Shown: positions 17,217-25,441 of the stretch, piece after piece | Numbering within the stretch: position 1 is the first letter of the stretch | Layout of the letters: each line of letters starts with the position of its first letter | Assembly (NCBI GenBank): GCA_947628805.1 | Contig: CANRBG010000011.1 | Span: forward strand, 1-42,158 | Origin: an uncultured Oscillospiraceae bacterium | GTDB taxonomy: Bacteria; Bacillota; Clostridia; Oscillospirales; Oscillospiraceae | Length of the DNA stretch: 42,158 bases | Direction: 5' to 3' | Notes under the pieces: model-generated | The model's input: the letters and a program-made list of their open reading frames with translations, nothing else | What the model was told of the DNA's origin: nothing | Database searches by the model: none | Program-made: the position numbers and the translations under genes

Positions 17217-18209
17217 TCAGTTTACCTCCGCCGTCCGGTGGCAGGCCACGAAGTGGCCCTTAGAGACTTCCTCGAAGGGGGGCATGCTCTCTGCGCAACG
17301 GTCGCAGGCGTAGGCGCAGCGGGTCCGGAACGGACAGCCGGAGGGGGCGTTCAGGGGGCTGGGGATGTCGCCGGTCAGCACGATGCGCTTGTTGGCCCGG
17401 GCCTCCTTGGGGTCCGGCACCGGCACCGCCGACAGCAGGCTCTTGGAGTAGGGGTGCAGGGGGTGGTCGTAGATCTCCGCCGCGTCCGCCAGCTCCACCA
17501 TCTTGCCCAGATACATCACCGCGATCCGGTCGGAGATGTGGCGCACCACCAGCAGGTCATGGGCGATGAACAGGTACGTGAGCCCCAGCTGCTCCTGCAG
17601 CTCGTCGAACATGTTGATGACCTGGGCCTGGATGGATACGTCCAGAGCGGATACCGGCTCGTCGCAGACGATGAAGTCAGGCTCCACCGCCAGGGACCGG
17701 GCGATGCCGATGCGCTGGCGCTGGCCGCCGGAGAACTCATGGGCGTAGCGGGAGGCGTGCTCGCTGTTGAGGCCCACGTGGCCCATCAGCTCCAAAATGC
17801 GCTCCTCGCGCTCCTTCTTGTTGGAGTACATGCCGTGGATGTCCAGAGGCTCGCCGATGATGTCCGAGACGGTCATGCGGGGGTTCAGGGAGGAGTAGGG
17901 GTCCTGAAAGACCATGGTGGCCTTTTTGCGGAAGGCCTTTATGTCCTCCTTGCTCTCCAGCTTTTTGCCGTTATACCAGATCTCGCCGCCGGTGGGCTTA
18001 TACAGGTGCAGGATCGTGCGGCCCACCGTGGTCTTGCCGCAGCCGGACTCGCCCACCAGACCCAGAGTCTCGCCCTTCTTGATGGAGAAGGACACCCCGT
18101 CTACGGCCTTCAGGGGCTTGGTATGGAAAAGGCCCACATTGATGTCAAAGTATTCCTTCAGGTCTCTGACGTCGATCAGGGGGCGCTCCGCCGTCATGTT
18201 TTCCGTCAC
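17217..18209 (-). CDS. oppF: Oligopeptide ABC transporter ATP-binding protein OppF
   Basis: A 330-residue ATPase with Walker [13 protein letters not shown], signature [16 protein letters not shown] and Walker [14 protein letters not shown]. The C-terminal oligopeptide extension contains [14 protein letters not shown] and a run of four Cys ([14 protein letters not shown]) seen in OppF/DppF proteins. Its ATG overlaps the oppD stop (ATGA), so the two ATPases are coupled. It powers peptide uptake with OppD at the inner membrane face. Confidence 0.93.
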   Translation of the reverse strand: MTENMTAERPLIDVRDLKEYFDINVGLFHTKPLKAVDGVSFSIKKGETLGLVGESGCGKTTVGRTILHLYKPTGGEIWYNGKKLESKEDIKAFRKKATMVFQDPYSSLNPRMTVSDIIGEPLDIHGMYSNKKEREERILELMGHVGLNSEHASRYAHEFSGGQRQRIGIARSLAVEPDFIVCDEPVSALDVSIQAQVINMFDELQEQLGLTYLFIAHDLLVVRHISDRIAVMYLGKMVELADAAEIYDHPLHPYSKSLLSAVPVPDPKEARANKRIVLTGDIPSPLNAPSGCPFRTRCAYACDRCAESMPPFEEVSKGHFVACHRTAEVN

Positions 18210-19231
18210 TGTGCCTCACCGCCTTCCTCGCTGATATCCACCGTGATGGAGCCGTCCTCGACGCCGGCTTTCACGTTCATCCAGCAGCCGGACTTGTGGT
18301 CGGCGTTGATGACCATGCTCTCACACCGCGACCTCAGGCAGATCTTCATGGCGTTGTCGCACCGGGAGGCAAAGGGGCAGCCCGCCGGCATATTCAGCAG
18401 GTCGATGGGGGTGCCGGTGATGGGCTTGAGCTTGGTGCCCGCAGTATGCACGGTGGGGATGGACCGCATCAGGCCCTTGGTGTACTCATGGCGGGGGTTG
18501 TAGAATATCTCGTCCGCCGTGCCCTGCTCGCAGATGGAGCCGGCGTACATGACGATCACCTCATCGCACATCTGGGCCACCACGCCCAGGTCGTGGGTGA
18601 TCATGATGATGGCCATGCCCAGCTCCTCCTGGAGGGACTTCATCAGCTCCAGGATCTGGGCCTGGATAGTCACGTCCAGAGCCGTGGTGGGCTCGTCGGC
18701 GATCAGGATGTCCGGCTCGCAGGCCAGGGCCATGGCGATCATGACCCGCTGGCGCATGCCGCCGGAAAACTCAAAGGGGTACTGCTTCATGCGCTTTTCC
18801 GGCTCGTTCACGTTCACCAGCCGGAGCATCTCCACCGCCCGGTCCCAGGCCTGTTTCCGGTTCCGGTCGGTATGCAGCAGTATGGCCTCCATCAGCTGCT
18901 TGCCGATGGTGTAGGTGGGGTTCAGGCTGGTCATGGGGTCCTGGAAGATGATGGACACCTTATTGCCTCGGACCGTGCGCATGACGCTCTCGCCCGCGCC
19001 TACCAGCTCCTGGCCGTCCAGCTTGATGGAGCCGGAGACGATCTTGCCCGTCCCGGCCAGGATCTGCATGATGGAGTAGGCGGTCACGCTCTTGCCGGAG
19101 CCGGACTCACCCACGATGCCCAGGACCTTGCCCCGGTCCAGAAAAAAGCTCACGCCGTTGACGGCCTTCACCTCGCCCGCGTCGGTGAAAAAGGAGGTGT
19201 GCAGATCTCTTACTTCCAGCAGTGTGGACAT
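18206..19231 (-). CDS. oppD: Oligopeptide ABC transporter ATP-binding protein OppD
   Basis: A 341-residue ATPase: Walker [18 protein letters not shown] signature [17 protein letters not shown] and Walker [14 protein letters not shown]. The C-terminal extension has the [19 protein letters not shown] segment typical of OppD/DppD. The start ATG has GAAAGGAGAATG before it. It pairs with OppF; the two differ as expected in the C-terminal tail. It lies between oppC and oppF with small gaps. Confidence 0.93.
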   Translation of the reverse strand: MSTLLEVRDLHTSFFTDAGEVKAVNGVSFFLDRGKVLGIVGESGSGKSVTAYSIMQILAGTGKIVSGSIKLDGQELVGAGESVMRTVRGNKVSIIFQDPMTSLNPTYTIGKQLMEAILLHTDRNRKQAWDRAVEMLRLVNVNEPEKRMKQYPFEFSGGMRQRVMIAMALACEPDILIADEPTTALDVTIQAQILELMKSLQEELGMAIIMITHDLGVVAQMCDEVIVMYAGSICEQGTADEIFYNPRHEYTKGLMRSIPTVHTAGTKLKPITGTPIDLLNMPAGCPFASRCDNAMKICLRSRCESMVINADHKSGCWMNVKAGVEDGSITVDISEEGGEAQ

Positions 19232-19247
19232 ATCACATTCTCCTTTC

Positions 19248-20306
19248 TCAAGCGTTCAGCTTCGGGTCAAAGGCGTCCCGCAGGCCGTCGCCGAACAGGT
19301 TCAGACTCAGCACGATCAGCGAAATGACCACCGCGGGGATCACCAGCCGGTAGGGATAGGAGGTGATGCCGTTGAGCGCGTCGGAGGCCAAAGAGCCCAA
19401 GGAGGGCATGGGGGCGTTGACGCCCAGGCCCAGGAAGGACAGATAGCTCTCCGTGAAGATAGCGTTGGGGATCTGCAGAGCGGTGGAGATGATCACCACA
19501 CTGATGCAGTTGGGGATCAGATGCTTGCGGATGATCCAGGAACCGCTGGCCCCGGCCGCCCGGGCCGCCAGCACGTATTCCTGCTCCCGCAGGGACAGGA
19601 TCTGGCCCCGAATCAGCCGGCTCATGCTCACCCAGTACAATACGGCGAACACGATGAACAGGCTGATGATGTTGGAGCCGATCTTGGCCAGGACCGTGCC
19701 CTCGATAAGGGGCGTCAGAACCGTGCCCAGCACCGAGGACAGCAGGATCACCATCAGCATATCGGGCAGGGAGTAGATGATATCCACGATCCGCATGATG
19801 ACCAGGTCCACCTTACCGCCGCAGTAGCCGGAGATGGCCCCCACGGTCATGCCGATGATCAGCACGATAATGCTGGCGAAAAAGCCCACCGCCAGGGAGA
19901 TACGGGTGCCGTACACGATGCGGATGAAATAGTCCCGGCCGGCGGAGTCGGTGCCGAACAGGTGGGGGAAGACTTTCTCGCCGTCCTCTATGCGCTTCAG
20001 CTCCGAACGGCCGTATTCCATGGGCTTCAGGTTGGCGAAGGAGGCGTCCACGGGTTTGCCCGGCTGGATGCCCAGCTGGGCGTCATAGGAGTAGGGCCAG
20101 AACATGGGCAGGATGATGGCCGTCAGGGTGATGAGGATGATCAGGATGAAGCTGACCGTAGCCACCTTGTTTTTCAAAAGCCGCTTCACGCCGTCCTTGA
20201 AGAAGGTGGAGGAGGGCCGCATCTGGACCATATAGGCCTTTTCCTCGTCCGTGGCCGGGAGGAACGCGTCCACGTCCACATGCATGGTGAATTTCTTGTC
20301 TGCCAT
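19248..20306 (-). CDS. oppC: Oligopeptide ABC transporter permease OppC
   Basis: A 352-residue permease with a long cytoplasmic N-terminus followed by six membrane helices. The family coupling loop is visible as LAARAAGASGSWIIRKHLIPN, and a GTDSAGRDYF stretch sits in the extracellular part between helices 1 and 2, as usual for OppC/DppC. The ATG at 20306 is preferred because AAAGGAGG lies 10 bases before it; an upstream in-frame codon overlaps this RBS. It is encoded 17 bases after oppB. Confidence 0.92.
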   Translation of the reverse strand: MADKKFTMHVDVDAFLPATDEEKAYMVQMRPSSTFFKDGVKRLLKNKVATVSFILIILITLTAIILPMFWPYSYDAQLGIQPGKPVDASFANLKPMEYGRSELKRIEDGEKVFPHLFGTDSAGRDYFIRIVYGTRISLAVGFFASIIVLIIGMTVGAISGYCGGKVDLVIMRIVDIIYSLPDMLMVILLSSVLGTVLTPLIEGTVLAKIGSNIISLFIVFAVLYWVSMSRLIRGQILSLREQEYVLAARAAGASGSWIIRKHLIPNCISVVIISTALQIPNAIFTESYLSFLGLGVNAPMPSLGSLASDALNGITSYPYRLVIPAVVISLIVLSLNLFGDGLRDAFDPKLNA

Positions 20307-20323
20307 AAGCGAGGCGCCTCCTT

Positions 20324-21253
20324 TCATTCCAGCGTGATCCGGGGATCCACCGCTTTATAGAGGATGTCGCTGACCAGGTTCAGAATGACGATCAGTGCCG
20401 CCAGGATGATGGTGGTGCCCATGATGAGGGGATAGTCCCGGTTGGTGATGGAGTTGATGAAGGCCCGGCCGATGCCGCTGACGGCGAAGATCTGCTCCAC
20501 CACCAGCGAGCCCGTGACGATGTAAGCCAGCATGGGGCCAAAGTAGGTGATGACCGGGATCAGGGAGTTTTTCAGGGCGTGGCCGAAGATGATCCGGGGC
20601 CCGGAGACGCCCTTGGCCCGGGCGGTGCGTATGTAGTCCTGGCCCAGCACGTCCAGCATGGACGAGCGGGTGAGCCGGGTGATGTAGGCCATGGGATACA
20701 ACGCCAGCGTAATGATGGGCAGCACCAGCCCCGCGCCGGTGGAGCCGTTGGCGGGCAGCACCCGCATCTTGATGGCGAATATGACCAACAGCAGCGAGCC
20801 CATGATGAACGAGGGCATGGACACGAAAGCAGTGGTGATGACCATGATGACCTTGTCGATAAGCTTGTTGCGCCGCAGGGCCGCCACCGCCCCCAGCACC
20901 AGTCCCGCGCCCAGGGCGGAGAAGGCGGCGATCACGCCAAGCTTGGCGGAGGTCTTCATGCCGTCGGCGATGATGTCGATCACATCCCGGCCCCGCTGCT
21001 TCAGGGAGGGGCCGAAGTCCATCTTGGTAACGATGTCTCGCAGATAGGTGAAATACTGCTGCATGAGGGGCTTATCCAGGCCATACTTGGCCTCCAGAGC
21101 CGCCTGGGCGGCCGGGGTGATGGCCTTCTCGCTCATGAACGGGCCGCCGGGGACGGCGCGCATGACGAAAAACGTCACCGTGATGACCACCCAGACCGTC
21201 AGGATGGCCAACAGGATACGTTTGAATATGTATACCAGCGTTTTGGTGTTCAA
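20324..21253 (-). CDS. oppB: Oligopeptide ABC transporter permease OppB
   Basis: A 309-residue permease, first gene of the opp operon. It starts with a helix (YIFKRILLAILTVWVVITVTFFVMRAVPGGPF) characteristic of OppB/DppB and has the coupling loop TARAKGVSGPRIIFGHALKNSLIP. TTG at 21253 is preferred as start because AAGGAGG (21268-21262) is 8 bases before it; a GTG at 21259 would be only 2 bases from the RBS. The upstream leader is unusually rich in hairpins. It forms the membrane channel with OppC. Confidence 0.9.
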   Translation of the reverse strand: MNTKTLVYIFKRILLAILTVWVVITVTFFVMRAVPGGPFMSEKAITPAAQAALEAKYGLDKPLMQQYFTYLRDIVTKMDFGPSLKQRGRDVIDIIADGMKTSAKLGVIAAFSALGAGLVLGAVAALRRNKLIDKVIMVITTAFVSMPSFIMGSLLLVIFAIKMRVLPANGSTGAGLVLPIITLALYPMAYITRLTRSSMLDVLGQDYIRTARAKGVSGPRIIFGHALKNSLIPVITYFGPMLAYIVTGSLVVEQIFAVSGIGRAFINSITNRDYPLIMGTTIILAALIVILNLVSDILYKAVDPRITLE

Positions 21254-21292
21254 GCACACCGCCTCCTTGCCGTTGGTTGTATCTACTTATCC

Positions 21293-21361
21293 GCGCCGCG
21301 TCTTTTGCGGAGCAAAAGACGCCAGGGGCCGGCCCCTGGACCGCCGGATCGGCGGCGGCGC
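21293..21361. repeat. Multi-hairpin (cloverleaf-like) palindromic element in the opp leader
   Basis: Within 69 bases there are three hairpins: an 11-bp stem 21298-21308/21312-21322 (GCGTCTTTTGC), an 18-base palindrome 21322-21339 (CCAGGGGCCGGCCCCTGG) and a 6-bp stem 21341-21346/21350-21355. An outer stem GCGCC/GGCGC (21293-21297 with 21357-21361) can close the set. It lies 40 bases before oppB and should be transcribed in the opp leader. Confidence 0.75.
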
Positions 21362-21587
21362 ATGATGCGGTCAATATTTTTATTATTATTTTACCATATT
21401 AAAGTATAGCTTTATATTAAAGGATTTGAGGCAAAAACGCAAGGGAAGTTTTTGCCGATATGCAGTAAAACCGCGGCCAAACTGCAAAATTCGCCGTTTT
21501 TGCCGTGAACGCCATGGGAAGCGGGCAAATAAACTGGTAAAAATGACGGAGAAAAAACACGGTGATTCATATAAAAATGTAAAGCAA
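21362..21587. other. AT-rich gene-free stretch before opp, with a possible promoter
   Basis: No gene is visible. On the minus strand an extended -10-like TGGTAAAAT (ending at 21388) and several TATAAA/TATACT sequences between 21388 and 21420 could start the opp transcript. No clear -35 partner is seen. Confidence 0.4.
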
Positions 21588-21621
21588 AAACGCCCTGCCG
21601 GAGTTCTCCGGCAGGGCGTTT
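21588..21621 (-). terminator. Terminator of the radical SAM gene
   Basis: A 16-bp perfect stem (21588-21603 with 21606-21621) with a very small loop lies 10 bases after the stop on the minus strand and is followed there by TTTTTGCTTT. Confidence 0.85.
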
Positions 21622-21630
21622 CGGTCTTGG

Positions 21631-22509
21631 TCAGCAGCGCTCGATCCAGTGCTGATCGTCGGGCTCAAAGACCACTCGTTCGTAGGCGGGCACGTCCATG
21701 GGCACGCCGGTCCAGTCGGAGTGGATGTCCCCGTTCTGCTTGATGATCACGTCGTAGAGGATGTCGTAGGTGATCCCGTCGGGGCCGGTCTCGGTGATGG
21801 TGGAGTAGGGCAGGGTCTTATGGTAGGTGATCTCCACGCCGTCATACTCGAAGTGGTAGCCGTTGCGCATACGGCAGCCGTCCAGGCCCTTGTAGGTGAA
21901 GTATTTTTTCAGGTCCCGGAGGATCCGGTCGCCCTCTTCTTTATACAGGTTCTCCGGGGTGGTATCGGTGTAGTCATAGCGGAATTGGATGGACACGCCT
22001 CTGCCTTTCCAGCGCTCCACGAAGGCGGGCAGGTCCTGGTCCGGGTAGTTTTTCCACAGCACGCAGTTGACCCGGGCCGGGACCGGCAGCCGGCCGATCA
22101 GCTCATCCGGGGATTCCTCCACGTACTTCTGCATATGCCGGGAGATGTTCACGCAGGTGATCTTGTCCTTGTTGCGCTCCAAAAACGCCAGCACGTCCTC
22201 CTGGGTCTGGTCCGGGAACACGGGCAGGGTGGTGTTGATAAACAGCCGGTGGGTGGTGGGGATGCAGTCCAGCATGGTCTGCAGACTGGCCAGATTCGCC
22301 ATGGGCTCGCCGCCGGTGAATACGAAATCGCACCGGGGGGTGATGACGTCCATCCGCCGGATGCTGGCGCAGATCTTCTCCAGGCTGAAACCAGTCATGT
22401 CCGCGTATTCCTGTTTATTGATGCAGAAGGGGCAGTGGTTTTGGCAGTCGTACGGCACGAACACCGTGACGGTGGCGCCGCCCTCTCTTGTCTTGTAGGG
22501 ATTGGGCAT
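21631..22509 (-). CDS. Radical SAM protein, function unknown
   Basis: A 292-residue radical S-adenosylmethionine enzyme. The 4Fe-4S cluster motif is C22-QNH-C26-PF-C29 and the SAM-binding GGE is seen in FVFTGGEPMAN. A central SISxH-like ISRHMQ segment and a C-terminal part with DYTDTTPENLYKEEGDR follow; there is no SPASM Cys cluster. The ATG is preceded by GAGGAAC. It is a single-gene unit with its own promoter and terminator, divergent from sigG. I do not recognise a specific reaction. The short length and lack of a second cluster argue against a sulfatase-maturating role. Confidence 0.8.
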   Translation of the reverse strand: MPNPYKTREGGATVTVFVPYDCQNHCPFCINKQEYADMTGFSLEKICASIRRMDVITPRCDFVFTGGEPMANLASLQTMLDCIPTTHRLFINTTLPVFPDQTQEDVLAFLERNKDKITCVNISRHMQKYVEESPDELIGRLPVPARVNCVLWKNYPDQDLPAFVERWKGRGVSIQFRYDYTDTTPENLYKEEGDRILRDLKKYFTYKGLDGCRMRNGYHFEYDGVEITYHKTLPYSTITETGPDGITYDILYDVIIKQNGDIHSDWTGVPMDVPAYERVVFEPDDQHWIERC

Positions 22510-22564
22510 AGACGAAGTTCCTCAAAATTCTACAATATTTCGCGGACCTGCGATCCAGCATGGT

Positions 22565-22573
22565 ATTATAGCA
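22565..22573 (-). promoter_or_regulatory. Extended -10 promoter of the radical SAM gene
   Basis: On the minus strand TGCTATAAT (22573-22565) is a full extended -10 element 56 bases before the start. The -35 region (TTTCTT) is weak. Confidence 0.6.
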
Positions 22574-22631
22574 CGCCTGCGCGCAAAAAGAAAGAGGGGC
22601 GCTGCATTTTTCCGGGACCGGTCGGGGCCGG

Positions 22632-22662
22632 TGAATCAAAATGGGCCCATCTGGCAACACTA
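22632..22662 (+). promoter_or_regulatory. Possible SigG-dependent promoter of sigG
   Basis: TGAATC (22632-22637) and AACACTA (22656-22662) spaced by 18 bases resemble the SigG consensus (TGAATA and CATACTA). This would allow autoregulation as known in Bacillus. The match is partial. Confidence 0.35.
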
Positions 22663-22700
22663 TCTCTGCCTGACAAGACGAAACGAGAGGGGATAGTCCG

Positions 22701-23480
22701 TTGCAATGCAAAGTGGAGATCTGCGGCGTGAACACTGCCAGGCTGAAGGTGCTGAAAAGCGAGGAGACCCGTGAGCTTTTGGTCCGGGCCAAGGCGGGGG
22801 ATATGCAGGCCCGGGAGGAGCTGATCAGCGGTAATCTGCGGCTGGTGCTGAGTGTGATACAGAAATTCGCCGGCCGGGGGGAGAATGTGGACGACCTGTT
22901 TCAGGTGGGCTGCATCGGCCTGATCAAGGCCATCGACAACTTTGACATCACCCAAGACGTGAAATTTTCCACCTACGGTGTGCCCATGATATCCGGGGAG
23001 ATACGCCGGTATCTGCGGGACAACAGCGCCTTGCGGGTGAGCCGGTCCCTGCGGGATCTGGCGTACCGGGTCATGCAGGCCAAGGAGGCATACCTGAACG
23101 AGCACCAGCGGGAGCCGGATATGGAGCAGGTGGCCAAGATGCTGGGGGTGGAGCCGGGGGACGTGGTCATGGCCATGGACGCCATATCCGACCCGGTGAG
23201 CTTGTTCGAGCCGGTATACTCCGACGGAGGCGAGAGCGTATCGGTGATGGACCAGATCGGGGACAGCAAAAATACCGACGCCGCCTGGCTGGAGCGGATC
23301 GCGCTCACCGAGGCGGTGGACAAGCTGGCCGAGCGGGAGAAGAAGATCTTGTCCATGCGCTTTTTCGACGGCCGGACCCAGGTGGAGGTGGCGGCGGCTA
23401 TCGGCATCAGTCAGGCCCAGGTGTCGAGACTGGAGAAAAACGCGGTGGGCCAGATCAAAAAAGCGCTGTTCCCCCTGTGA
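22701..23480 (+). CDS. sigG: RNA polymerase sporulation sigma factor SigG
   Basis: A 259-residue sigma-70 factor that directs late gene expression in the forespore. The N-terminal KVEICGVNTARLKVL is the SigG signature; region 2 contains LVLSVIQKFAGRGENVDDLF then QVGCIGLIKAIDNFD, region 3 EIRRYLRDNSALRVSRSLRD and region 4 the HTH TQVEVAAAIGISQAQVSRLEK. The TTG at 22701 follows AGAGGGGAT. In many Clostridia sigG follows spoIIGA-sigE; here it stands alone behind a divergent radical SAM gene. SigG would normally drive SASP genes such as the broken one that follows in convergent orientation. Confidence 0.95.
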   Translation: MQCKVEICGVNTARLKVLKSEETRELLVRAKAGDMQAREELISGNLRLVLSVIQKFAGRGENVDDLFQVGCIGLIKAIDNFDITQDVKFSTYGVPMISGEIRRYLRDNSALRVSRSLRDLAYRVMQAKEAYLNEHQREPDMEQVAKMLGVEPGDVVMAMDAISDPVSLFEPVYSDGGESVSVMDQIGDSKNTDAAWLERIALTEAVDKLAEREKKILSMRFFDGRTQVEVAAAIGISQAQVSRLEKNAVGQIKKALFPL

Positions 23481-23484
23481 GAAA

Positions 23485-23512
23485 AAATAAGAGGCCGTCA
23501 GGCCTCTTATTT
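23485..23512 (+). terminator. Terminator of sigG
   Basis: A 12-bp stem (23485-23496 with 23501-23512) AAATAAGAGGCC with a GTCA loop lies just after the sigG stop; the stem ends in a T-rich arm, as in an intrinsic terminator. Confidence 0.8.
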
Positions 23513-23578
23513 ACATAATATTATATACATAATTAAGTAAACATAAAATAATCAACATAATATGGTATACATAATAAA
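23511..23578. repeat. AT-rich island with repeated ACATAA units
   Basis: About 68 bases of almost pure A/T contain ACATAA five times (for example near 23513, 23527, 23541, 23557 and 23571) between converging transcription units. Nothing is encoded. The contrast with the GC-rich neighbours is sharp. Confidence 0.6.
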
Positions 23579-23607
23579 GACGGTCCGGCATCGCTGTCGG
23601 ACCGTTC
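23579..23607 (-). terminator. Terminator of the SASP gene remnant
   Basis: A hairpin ACGGTCCG...CGGACCGT (23580-23587 with 23598-23605) lies 16 bases past the SASP stop and is followed on the minus strand by TCTTTATTAT. Confidence 0.6.
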
Positions 23608-23622
23608 CTCTTACAGAGGGAT

Positions 23623-23745
23623 TTACTTCATGCCGTTCTCGTAGGCCTCGATCATCTTTTTGACCATCTGGCCGCCGACGGAGCCGGCCTGACGGCTGGT
23701 CAGGTCGCCGTTGTAACCCTGCTTCAGGTTGACGCCCACCTCCCT
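23623..23745 (-). pseudogene. Small acid-soluble spore protein (alpha/beta SASP), 5' end missing
   Basis: Reading on the minus strand to the stop at 23623-23625 gives 40 residues ending the family pattern: REVGVNLKQGYNGDLTSRQ followed by AGSVGGQMVKKMIEAYENG and MK. This contains both parts known in alpha/beta SASPs, including the germination-protease region side and the helix that coats spore DNA. Upstream of the Arg codon (743-745 of this 23 kb block) the frame runs into unrelated sequence and meets a stop without a usable start, at the point where the recombinase gene ends. The N-terminal 20 to 30 residues are thus lost. Not found elsewhere in the window. Confidence 0.85.
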
Positions 23746-23764
23746 GGGCGTACCTTCTACATCA
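23741..23764. mobile_element. Element-chromosome junction (probable attachment site) inside the SASP gene
   Basis: SASP coding sequence is intact up to about 23745 and then becomes foreign, and the recombinase stop is at 23762-23764. The boundary therefore falls in this short stretch. Large serine recombinase genes usually end close to one attachment site, so this is probably one end of the element. The other end is not identified. Confidence 0.55.
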
Positions 23765-25441
23765 AGCAGAGCGGGTTTTTCCCCCTTCCGGCGGGGTCAA
23801 AACGTCCTGAAGGTCGATGTCTCCAACAAATTTGTAGATGATGCGAACTTTTTGGCTGAAAGGTGTATTTCGGTGCGTCGCCTTCTGAAGACCTGGCGGA
23901 AACTGCTTCGGTCCCACCTCGATGCGCTGGATAAAGGTTAACATAATATTTCTATCCAATTTCTCGATGCGGGTGTTCTGACGAACCAGATCAAACAGAC
24001 GGGCATAATTGTCTGCTTCGGACTTGACAGGATCGGTGACAGTGAGATCGGCCTGCTCCGCGCGCAGGCTTCGTGACTCCGCCTGATACTCGTCGACCAT
24101 ACGCCGCAGTCGGTCGTCATCCAAGGCGCCTTCCGCGTTGTCCGAATAGAGCTTAACGATGATCCTGTCGATGACAGAGAGCCTGGCGGCGATCTGCTCG
24201 CTGCGGCGCTTCCGGGCCACAGCTGCCTCCTCGCTGCCGCCGCGCTGAAGTACGGACTGGACGATGCTGTCCATCTGTTCGTCGGTGAGCGACAGCAACG
24301 CGTTCAGGTCCTGCGTGACGAGCTCGACAAGATCTGCATACCGGATCCGTACGCCTTCGCAGGAGTTGGCGATGTCCTGCCGCTGATGGGTGCAGGAGAG
24401 ATACCAGTACTTTTCCCGCTCGCCCTTGTACACAGTGCCGCCGGAGCAGAGCGCGTGGCCGCATTTGGCACAGACCGCGATACCGGAGAAGATGCTCTTG
24501 CGGACATGGTCATAGGCACGGTAATCTTTCGACCCGCGGCCGAGGTTGCGAGCGGCCCGATCAAAGAGCTCCTGGGATACCAGGGGCGGGTGGGTGTTCT
24601 CCGTGACAGCCCATTCATCCTGGGGTACGGGGACCTTCATCTTGGATTTGACACTGGCCTTGCGGGTCTTCCCCAGCAGGGTATGACCGAGATAGACGGG
24701 GTTTTTCAAGATGCGTTTGACGGTGGTGTAATTCCACAGATCCGAGGCTCGCGCCGCGCCGCTTTCACTGAACTTGTCCCGGTAAAGGACCCTGAATTTC
24801 AGCGGGGGAATGACGCCGGAAGCGTTCAGGTCCAGGGCGATCTTCCGGGAGGAGTCTCCGGCGGCAGCCTGTGTGAAGATACGCTGGACCATCGGCGCGG
24901 TCATCTCGTCGGGGATCAGGCAGCTTCGGCGGTTGGGGTCTTTGCGATAGCCATAGGGGGGACAGGCGCAGTATTGGCCGTCCTCCCGCTTGCTTTTCAG
25001 AACATCCCGAACTTTGCGTGAGCCGTCGCGCAAATACACCTCATTCATGGCGAACATGAACGGCGCCATGATGTTGTCCCTGTCCGAGTCAAAGTTGTCC
25101 GAAATAGCGATATAACGGATGCCGTGCTCAGGGAAGAACTGTTCGGCGTAATAGCTGGCCTCGCGCATATCGCGGCCCAGCCGGGACAGATCCTTTGTGA
25201 TGACTGCGTTTGCCTTGCCCTGCTCTAGCTCGCCGAGCATCTGCTGGAATGCCGGGCGGATGAAGTTGCCGCCGGACCAGCCGTCGTCCACGAAATCGCG
25301 GACCAGGATGATGCCGTTTTGGCGGCAATGATTCTCAATGATCATGCGCTGATTGGTGATGCTGGACGATTCGCCGCCCTGGGCCTCCTCGTTGGAGAGC
25401 CGCAGATATGCGTATGCCAGCAACGACTTATCGGTCCTCAT
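23762..25441 (-). CDS. Large serine recombinase (TnpX-like) of a mobile element
   Basis: A 559-residue site-specific recombinase. The resolvase domain has the catalytic Ser16 in AYAYLRLSNEE and the downstream R/D segment ITKDLSRLGRDMREASYYAE; next come a Recombinase domain (RRSCLIPDEMTAPMVQRIF), a zinc ribbon (CAKCGHALC and CTHQRQDIANSC) and a coiled-coil C-terminus. It cuts and joins DNA at attachment sites. The ATG at 25441 has AAAGGAGG five bases before it; a longer upstream frame lacks an RBS. The gene overlaps the small tnpW-like gene by 14 bases, and its stop lies within about 20 bases of the SASP break. Confidence 0.93.
   Translation of the reverse strand: MRTDKSLLAYAYLRLSNEEAQGGESSSITNQRMIIENHCRQNGIILVRDFVDDGWSGGNFIRPAFQQMLGELEQGKANAVITKDLSRLGRDMREASYYAEQFFPEHGIRYIAISDNFDSDRDNIMAPFMFAMNEVYLRDGSRKVRDVLKSKREDGQYCACPPYGYRKDPNRRSCLIPDEMTAPMVQRIFTQAAAGDSSRKIALDLNASGVIPPLKFRVLYRDKFSESGAARASDLWNYTTVKRILKNPVYLGHTLLGKTRKASVKSKMKVPVPQDEWAVTENTHPPLVSQELFDRAARNLGRGSKDYRAYDHVRKSIFSGIAVCAKCGHALCSGGTVYKGEREKYWYLSCTHQRQDIANSCEGVRIRYADLVELVTQDLNALLSLTDEQMDSIVQSVLQRGGSEEAAVARKRRSEQIAARLSVIDRIIVKLYSDNAEGALDDDRLRRMVDEYQAESRSLRAEQADLTVTDPVKSEADNYARLFDLVRQNTRIEKLDRNIMLTFIQRIEVGPKQFPPGLQKATHRNTPFSQKVRIIYKFVGDIDLQDVLTPPEGGKTRSA

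Noticed and set aside
15364-17313. A 649-codon plus-strand frame opposite oppA
   Set aside because: It reads as Val/Gly/His repeats without any domain, and oppA on the minus strand is certain.
21293-21361. The cloverleaf-like leader as a tRNA gene
   Set aside because: The arms have the wrong lengths, there is no T-loop consensus (GTTCRANNC) and no anticodon loop or CCA-type end.
21374-21630. Short plus-strand frames in the opp/radical SAM intergenic region
   Set aside because: No RBS, no family pattern, and they run through the terminator hairpin of the radical SAM gene.
23511-23578. The ACATAA repeats as a CRISPR array or a replication origin
   Set aside because: Units are too short and irregularly spaced for CRISPR, no cas genes are present, and no DnaA-box cluster or rep gene is nearby.
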